Source of the DNA: Rotaria sordida
Taxonomy: Eukaryota; Rotifera; Eurotatoria; Philodinida; Philodinidae
Direction of reading: 5' to 3'
NCBI GenBank assembly: GCA_905250125.1
Contig: CAJNOL010000417.1
Location: 4,622-68,621, forward strand
DNA: 64,000 bases
Below are positions 57,401 through 64,000 of the stretch, piece by piece. The position numbers and the translations under genes were made by a program. Position 1 is the first letter of the stretch. Every line of letters starts with the position of its first letter. Below the pieces are notes generated by a model. It saw only the letters and a list, made by a program, of their open reading frames with translations, was not told the origin of the DNA and made no database searches.

Positions 57401-60400
57401 TACGTATGTCAAATGATAATATTTAAAAAAAAATTTCTTTGAATAATTCTCTATCAAATGCATTCTATAAAGAAAATTTCATAACTGAGCTAGAAGACGA
57501 AGATCATATGAAAATTAGTTTCTAACAATACCATCTTAAAGAGTACAAAATTCTGAACAAAATCTACGATCTTCTCTTATAAAGATATAACCAAAAAAAT
57601 AAAAAAACTTTCAACCGAAAGATTAATCGAAAAAAAAAGATAATAATTAAATTTAATAACAAACCTAATTCGGCACCAAAATGTGGTACTGAAAAGAAAA
57701 CACAAGCACGAGTATTTGATCTTATATCTTCATTTTCTTCATTTGTTAAAATATATTTTGTTAATAAACCACCCATTGAATGTGAAATCTTAAAGAATAC
57801 AAATTGAAAAAGAAACAAAATACATAATTAATAGAAAATTTTTCTATGAAAGTTTTACCCATATAATTGGTCGTTTTCCAATTCCAGCTTGTTTTAATTG
57901 TTCACCTATTTCTTTTGCTCGATCATACATTGATCGTCGCATAATATTTCTTGGTAATGAACGAAGTTGCCATTCCGAAACAGTTGATTCATAATCAATA
58001 GCTAACATACGTATATGTGATGTTGATATATCTTTACTTAACCAATCTTTTGGCCAACATGATGATGGTTGATTTTCCTGAGTTTTCGTAACAGGAAGAG
58101 GTATATCAGTTTTTAATTTATTCCAATCCGTTTCTTCACCAATATTTAATACTTCATCATTTTCTTCTTCAGGAGCTTCATCAGTTACTGGTAATATTTT
58201 CTTTTCTGTTGGTTGTTCAACATCATAATGTGCAGATTCTTGTCGCCATGTTTTAAAAGCTGAACCAGCTAAACCATGGAACTAATTTAAAAAAAAACAA
58301 TATATATATATTTGTATACAAAATAAAAATAACTTACAAAAATAACATCAATAATTGGTTCTTGATGCCAACGTACATTAGGATCCATGTGATGAATATT
58401 ATACATTGTTGGATTGAATAGAATAATCTTGAAAAATAAAATGAAATAAGAAAAATTTTTTTCTTTTAACCATTATTATCAAAGCAAAAATATTAAAAAT
58501 GATTACTCTTCTTCTTTTTTTTTGATTGTTTACCATCTAATATAGAATTCTTCTCGCTTATTTATTTGACTTTCCTCAATATATATAATTCTGCCTATCA
58601 TTAGAAATCATTATATAGATTAACTGAAGCAGCAGATGTATGTCATACAATGAAATATGGATACTGTCGGACAGCTGATTTTGATGCATGAACTCCACAT
58701 TAGTCTTAAACTATATAATATCGAGGATGAAACACATATTACCTTTAAAAGATATGATGGATAACGTAAAAATTTTAACTAGAACTATTAAGAGAATTAT
58801 AATAGACTTACTTTATCACCATATACTTGATCATTAATCCATGATGGGATAGAAGGAGATATTTGTTGTTGTTCTGTTAATTTTATATTATTATCTGTAT
58901 GTATTGAATGACTTGTATCAATATCTGGTGCAGCAATTTTCTTCTCGACATGATCATCAATAATTTGATTATTTTCATCTTCGTCGTCTGTATCATCTTC
59001 ATCAGAAACTGGTCTTGTATACCATATACGACGTACAAATTTATTGACAAGATTCGATTGTTTTGGTAATGGTTGACTTTCATGTAAAATTTCTTTTTTT
59101 TCTTCTGCCTTTTGTTCCGCTTCAATTAATTCACGATCACTAATTTCTGGTGATAGGTGTAAAGGTTTGATATTTCTATTAACAGATATTTTTTCTTCAC
59201 TCATTGACGTACTACAACAAAAATTAGGTCTTTTTTTTTCAATATAATTTCTTATAACATAAGATAAGATTTTAATGGTATCTTTCCGTTTCACCAATAC
59301 AATTTTAGAATTTTACCCCATCTATTAAAAAATGCTTTCGATTACCGGGTGTGGATGTAGGTATTGGACTTCTCTACTGTCACGCACACCCGAATTGAAG
59401 AGTTGGAATCATAGACTTAATGCATATATTGCTAACTCCGATATATAGTAATTGATGAATTAAGAATACTCCCCTCCAGCCTTTTGTGACCCAAAATTTT
59501 TGTTTTCTGTAGCCATTGTATAGCTATCTATCTACTAAGTACATTTTGGAATCTAAAAATTGTTTTTAAACGTTAAAAATATTCGAGAAGAAATCAAATT
59601 AGGGAATATTGTGCATTGTTTCGCGTATTTGTTTTTAGAATTCCCAAGCCAAACAGTGTCCCGTGTCTGTAAAAAAAATTTTCAGCTTAATTGAACATAG
59701 TGTCTCATAGAAAATAGCATCCGAGATAAAAACTTTTGCTCTACTTATCAAGCTCTATCTGCCCTGAGAATTTCAATTTTTTCTGATAAGTCGTTCTTCG
59801 AAAACTCCGAAAAAGGGGATCATTAAAGAAAAACTATATGTTCAACACATCTATGATATGAAATAGTTTCCATGAAATCAAAAAGATTCGCGTTTGTCGT
59901 TAGATGAGCATTGCCGTAAGATTAATAAAAAAAAACTACTTTAATATTTTGTTACTATCCTCTTATGAACTATTGAATTATATTCTCATTTCTATTATTA
60001 CAATAACTTTCTCTAATATAAAGTTGTATTTAGTTTTTTTTTTTGTCATAAAATTCTGCTGAATAAATAATTTACGTACCTGTCATGTACTGCTCGATCA
60101 AGATTTGCTAAAATAGTCGATGCCAATAAAGAATAAATAATATTATTCTTATCTACTGCCATATCATGAAGAATTCTTACCCAACCTATAAGTAGTATAA
60201 TACAATTATAATAATTTTAAACAAAAAATAAAATTTTTTTTTTTCAAACCAACGGCATAGAATGCATCATGTGTTTGTTGTTCTCGACTAAGTAATAGAA
60301 GAATTTTTCCAAGAAATCTTACAAATGGTATATTATCTTTTCGTTTTTCATATAAATATTTTAATATTTGTAAACCATTTAAATGAATAACATCAAGTGG

Positions 60401-61748
60401 ATAACGATCAGCATAACCACGTAGAGCATAAAGAAATATTGAATAAAGTTCGAGATTTGATCGATAACGTTTTATAGCTTTTGATGATATATCAGCATGT
60501 TCAGCTTCAAAATGTTGAACGAGATCGAATACAGTTTGAGAATGAACATCATCCATATAAGATTGTAACTATTCAATGAATACATAAATATTACAAGGAA
60601 ATTTATGAGAGAAAGTCTCCAAATGATAAATCGTTTTTTAGTTGGAAGTATATTCAATCAATAAAACCTAGTGAATAGATAAATATCCTAGGAATTTTGA
60701 ATTTTTTACACAAGCTAGTCTAACCATTCTGGAGTATTTATCTACTGACTAGTCACTGTTGATTGAATATAGTCTCAACTTAAAAGCGATTTATTACTTG
60801 AGGACTTTCTCTTATCAATGAAACTAAGAAAATTCGAGAAGGTTTCAGATCTATGCGTTACCCAAACAGAAATAGGCTTTCGGTCTTTACTGAAACTTTT
60901 AGGATATTTTAATGATCATAAGATCTGTCTATAGGCAAAATTTCAAATGAAAAAACCTTGTAATCAAGTTTTCCATAAATAGTTAGCCTACTAAATCTGA
61001 AACTTTTTCTAATTTTCTTAGTTACATTGATTTCTACCTCATAGGTAACATATGAGATTGAACAGCGTTCTACATAAATCATATTCTATAGAATATATTA
61101 ATTTTTACATTCTATTTCTCTTACCAATTTAAGATAATGTTGACTCAATATATCTAATGGACGGTTTTTATCATCAATTAATTGATCAAGAAATTTTCTT
61201 ATGGTATGTAAAAGTACATCATCATCATTTACATTTTCAGCATTACCAGCAGCAAGTACTTTTTTATTTCCAATTGAAAATATATATGGTGGACCACTAG
61301 GAAATAAATTTAAATTAGCTTCATATGTTCGTGCTAATTTTATAGCTGAATGATAATCAATTTGTTGACCAATAATTGAATAATAAATTGAAGGTAAATT
61401 ATGTAATTTAGCTAAATGACTAAGACCATATTCACGTATATGAGTACTTGTTGATTGTGTTTGTTTTATATAATGTAAAGCTTGGTGATAAATTGCAGTT
61501 GTAACTGCATTACTTGATTCAATTGGTATATATAAATTATTATCTTTATTTTGTAAAGTATTATCAGTTAAATCATGTTTTGATTCAAGTACTATTGATG
61601 ATAGTTTAGTTGAATTATTTTCATTTGAATCTGATTCATTTGAAGGATGTTCTTGTCGTCGATGAATCAAACGTGTTAGACCAAAGGCGGCTGCTACTGT
61701 TGTTGTGCTTGTTATAAGAATTGTAAATTTATTGAATCGACGAGTCAT
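54497..61748 (-). CDS. SERAC1: SERAC1 lipase-like protein (eight exons, about 839 aa)
   Basis: Exons 61748-61125, 60568-60250, 60185-60080, 59211-58812, 58427-58338, 58281-57859, 57788-57665 and 54930-54497; total 840 codons with every junction GT-AG and in frame. The N-terminal hydrophobic segment (FTILITSTTTVAAAFGLTRL) fits membrane or mitochondrial association. Middle helices resemble the ARM-like region of SERAC1. An acidic insert (DEDDTDDEDEN) precedes the hydrolase: IDVIFFHGLAGSAFKTW (oxyanion region), nucleophile in SHSMGGLL (Ser about 658), FSVPHFG, and the C-terminal blocks VVVPSESSQINIG and NHIYICKP, close to human SERAC1. SERAC1 acts in phosphatidylglycerol remodelling at mitochondria-ER contacts. 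Intron 7 is 2.7 kb and holds a palindrome. Confidence 0.9.
55125..55675. repeat. Foldback element in SERAC1 intron 7
   Basis: Arms of about 215 bp: 55160-55345 (CTCATAGGTAGGACTCAT, then GAAGAGTTCGTGCTATTACG) pairs with 55470-55650 (CGTAATAGTACGAACTCTTT, then ATGAGTCCTACCTATGAG). Also TATTGCAGGATATCACGAG pairs with CATGATATCCTACAATA. Loop about 110 bp. Confidence 0.8.
55676..57664. other. Remainder of SERAC1 intron 7
   Basis: About 2 kb of AT-rich sequence. Short frames at 56001 and 56774 show no similarity. Nothing recognised. Confidence 0.4.
59460..59826. mobile_element. TTAA-flanked MITE-like element, copy 2 (SERAC1 intron 3)
   Basis: TTAA at both ends. Left TTAAGAATACTCCCCTCC and right (inverted) TTAATGATCCCCTTTTTC resemble each other. 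The interior matches copy 1 at 36187-36739 over most of its length, including ATTCGAGAAGAAATC and TCTGATAAGTCGTTCTTCG (copy 1 TCTGATGAATCGTTCTCCG). Shorter than copy 1 by about 190 bp. Confidence 0.75.
60790..61060. repeat. Weak inverted repeat in SERAC1 intron 1
   Basis: CAATGAAACTAAGAAAATTC at about 60817 pairs with the inverted GAAAAATTTTCTTAGTTACATTG-like block at 61008-61032; pairing extends discontinuously. Probably an older foldback element. Confidence 0.5.
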
Positions 61749-62154
61749 TTCTTCTTTTTTTTTTTATGAAACCAAACAAAATATTTTTTTTTTCTATATA
61801 CAAAACAAACTAAAATTATTTATGTACTGTAAATATATGTATATATAGTTATGAACACTCTCTCGAAGCAATGAAGGAAAGAAAAGGATCAAGATCAAAC
61901 CATGCATTCATTCATAATTATATTATTTGAGTATTCTTTGGTTTTTACATATCTCCACAAGTATTTTGAGTCAATAGATGGCGTATTAGTTTGATCAATA
62001 TAGTCTCAAAATATTGTCGAATATTCAATGTTCTTTTCCTTTTTTTTTGTCTATCATTTCACATTATAAATTTTGGCGAGAATGATAACATTAGATAAAA
62101 ACCTTTAAATCAGAGATATAGAAAAAATTGAGAAAGGTATGTGTCATATCTAAA
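61749..62154. promoter_or_regulatory. Upstream region of SERAC1
   Basis: Contains the expected promoter of the minus-strand gene. AT-rich; no specific element can be named. Confidence 0.3.
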
Positions 62155-62780
62155 TCAATATATTTTCTCTGACGAGAGAATGTTTTCAACTGATCAATCG
62201 CTTTTGAATTTAGACTTTGTGTATAAGGTAGACACAAGTGAAATATGAAAAAAAATCCAAAGGATAAGTTCTCTTAGACCTACTGTCTGAACTTATACGT
62301 ATTTCATCCGAATTTTACCCTTTGGCATTGTATATGTCACTAAATCGAATGATGATATCTGGACCTGAGGTTTTATCCACAGATAAGTTTATTTGTCAGT
62401 AGAATATCCTGAAAATTTCAGCTCAAAAAAAAAACATGTTTCCTTCTCTAGATAATAAAGTTTCAAAAGTCACTGATATTCTACGAAAGGTACATCTTGT
62501 AGGACTTTCCTATATCATGAAGGAAACATTTTGTTTGTGATTAAATTTTCAGAACATTTTACTGACAAAGAGACCTGCCTGTGGACAAAATCTCAGATCA
62601 AAATATCGTCATTCGATTCTAGTAAATTGCCTATAAGTCTGACCAGAATGCCTAAGAGAACTTATACTTCGAAGTTGTTTTTATATTTCACTGGCGTGTC
62701 TACCTTATACACAGGATCCAAATTCAAAAGCGATTGATCAGTTGAAAATATTTCCTCGTTAGAGGATTTCAATGTTAGGA
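62155..62780. repeat. Foldback element, about 300-bp arms
   Basis: Almost fully self-complementary about a centre near 62465. TTTCAACTGATCAATCGCTT at 62183-62202 pairs with the inverted AAGCGATTGATCAGTTGAAA near 62728-62747; GTATAAGGTAGACAC pairs with GTGTCTACCTTATAC; AGTTCTCTTAGACC pairs with CCTAAGAGAACTTATA. Open frames inside are accidental. Confidence 0.85.
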
Positions 62781-63620
62781 AGAAAATTCTTCCAACGAGA
62801 TTATCATTTTTTTTTGTCGAAACTTTCATCAATACTTATATGTCATTTTACTGATACGATAGAATCACTTTTGAAATCACTCTTATTCCATTAACTAGGC
62901 TCTATTGACACTAGAGAAAGCTTAAAAAGATTCTTATTCTTGAATCCTTTAGTATCGACGATTGAATTTCGAGTTCAAACATTCCATAAAGAAAGTACTC
63001 AATGCAATTAGTTCAAAAAGAAAGATGATCTTCATTTCAGAGGCCATTCTTTTCGTTCACTTCCTTAGGTGTATATCGTATAGAGAGAGAGAGAGAGAGC
63101 CACTGCAGATATTGCCAATCGTTTCGGTCATCGAAGTGCAGATTATTGAATTTTGGCGAAAAGTATACTGATCGATTTTGAAGATGATCATGACATTTTA
63201 TCTGAAAAACTCTTTTAAATAGTCGTAATTCAAAACGAAAGCAGAACTCAAGCGTAAGAATTTCTAGTCTCTATCTATTGAAATAAGATTCATTTCAAAA
63301 GCAATTTATCACTGGGCAAAGTCGATTTGTGTAAGTCACAAGTTCTATTTATAGTCAGAGTGTTCTTCTAATAAAATATAATACCTTCTTTCTATCGTCT
63401 ATACATTTTGGTTTGTACTTTGCAAACTATTGTATAGAAGCAAGCGATATTTTATTTAAATGAAAATTGATAATAAGATTGTTTATTATATACAGACATT
63501 TGGATACAAAAAAATACTTTCTCCCGCTAAAAACATATACATTTTAACATTTTACTTTTTTCAAATTTTCTTTTTTTTTCTGTTTTGAACACCGATATGC
63601 ATTAATAAAAGATTAAAATA
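62781..63620. other. Spacer before the last gene
   Basis: GA microsatellite at about 63080-63099; the rest is not recognised. Confidence 0.4.
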
Positions 63621-63995
63621 ATGTCTTCTAAAAATTCTTCATATTTACAAGACAATGGTACTAAAAAAAATAAGAATAACAATAAAAAAAAAAAATTTTT
63701 CTTTTTAGTTTTTTATAATGCATGTTTTTATTATAATAACAATATGCATGAGCAACATCATTCTAATCGAAGAAATTCAACTTCGAAATATTATGAACAT
63801 AAAAAACGAAAAGAATCTGATTTAAAATTAAATGAATCAAAGAAAAAATCATCATCATATATTGATAAAAAATTTTCTAAATCGGAATTTGATGATGCTC
63901 GATTATTTTGTGATGATTGTAATAAATTCTATGATAATATTTGTCCATATCATAAACAATCATATATTCCTGATAAAGAAGTTAATTTTAATTAA
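63621..63995 (+). CDS. First exon of a probable PRDM-type (PR/SET) protein, cut by the right edge
   Basis: The frame starts at ATG 63621 or, if a T-rich acceptor at 63706 (TTTTTCTTTTTAG) is used, at ATG 63744 (MHEQHHSNRRNSTSK). It is rich in Lys, Ser and Glu, then shows FCDDCNKFYDNICPYHKQ followed by IPDKEV. This C-x2-C...C-x2-H knuckle resembles the one directly before the PR/SET domain in PRDM proteins (CxxCxxxFxxxCPxHGPP..IxD). The exon probably ends at GAA before GTTAAT (63979), so the stop at 63993 would be intronic and the SET domain lies outside the window. Confidence 0.5.
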   Translation: MSSKNSSYLQDNGTKKNKNNNKKKKFFFLVFYNACFYYNNNMHEQHHSNRRNSTSKYYEHKKRKESDLKLNESKKKSSSYIDKKFSKSEFDDARLFCDDCNKFYDNICPYHKQSYIPDKEVNFN

Positions 63996-64000
63996 AATCA

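Noticed and set aside
62531-62737. 68-codon frame near the right end
   Set aside because: Lies in the arm of the 62155-62780 palindrome.
1-64000. CRISPR array, bacterial operons or ribosomal RNA
   Set aside because: No regularly spaced repeats, no Shine-Dalgarno-led gene strings and no rRNA-like GC-rich block; the intron-bearing genes show eukaryotic nuclear DNA.

Overview
This is nuclear DNA from an animal, most likely a bdelloid rotifer. The evidence is strong AT bias, compact protein genes with GT-AG introns that are mostly 55-70 bp, a tandem family of F-box proteins of a kind I associate with bdelloid genomes, a divergent seven-helix receptor, and many start codons lying just after a T-rich AG acceptor, as expected where mRNAs receive a trans-spliced leader. 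The species assignment is inference. The assembly has two 10-N placeholder gaps (11615-11624 and 31556-31565), and each falls inside a gene.

Layout. 1-5.3 kb, plus strand: a truncated palindrome, a polyglutamine protein gene, a two-exon HMG-CoA lyase (leucine/ketone-body metabolism), a foldback element and a single-exon helical-repeat protein. 5.3-24.4 kb, minus strand: four tandem copies of a unit made of one F-box gene plus homologous flanks. Copies A and D are intact; B has a frameshift and a gap; C has a decayed C-terminus. 25.3-25.7 kb: an SGNH/GDSL hydrolase relic. 26.4-37.7 kb, minus strand: two paralogous five-exon genes for secreted TPR proteins, with a receptor gene and a foldback element between them. 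38.9-42.7 kb, minus: an ADP-ribosylglycohydrolase gene with two candidate first exons. 44.9-45.8 kb, minus: a short-chain dehydrogenase. 47.6-49.5 kb, plus: a membrane-anchored EGF-like/methyltransferase protein. 50.2-52.7 kb, minus: a seven-exon GDP-fucose transporter gene with the last exon of another membrane protein immediately upstream. 54.5-61.7 kb, minus: an eight-exon SERAC1 gene. 63.6 kb to the right edge, plus: the start of a probable PRDM-type gene.

The genes do not form one pathway. HMG-CoA lyase and SERAC1 are probably mitochondrial or mitochondria-associated. The GDP-fucose transporter, the EGF-like/methyltransferase protein and the TPR pair act in or pass through the secretory route. 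Recurring structures are long palindromes (seven, about 400-760 bp each, plus a weaker one), a TTAA-flanked small transposon family with two intronic copies, and two places where the gap between same-strand genes is short enough to suggest a polycistronic transcript.

The best candidates for something not widely described are the secreted TPR pair, which carries a His-rich signature I associate with bacterial TPR proteins, and the type II membrane EGF-like/methyltransferase architecture. Exon structures were worked out by hand from splice consensus, reading-frame continuity and, where available, paralogue agreement; none has transcript support here.
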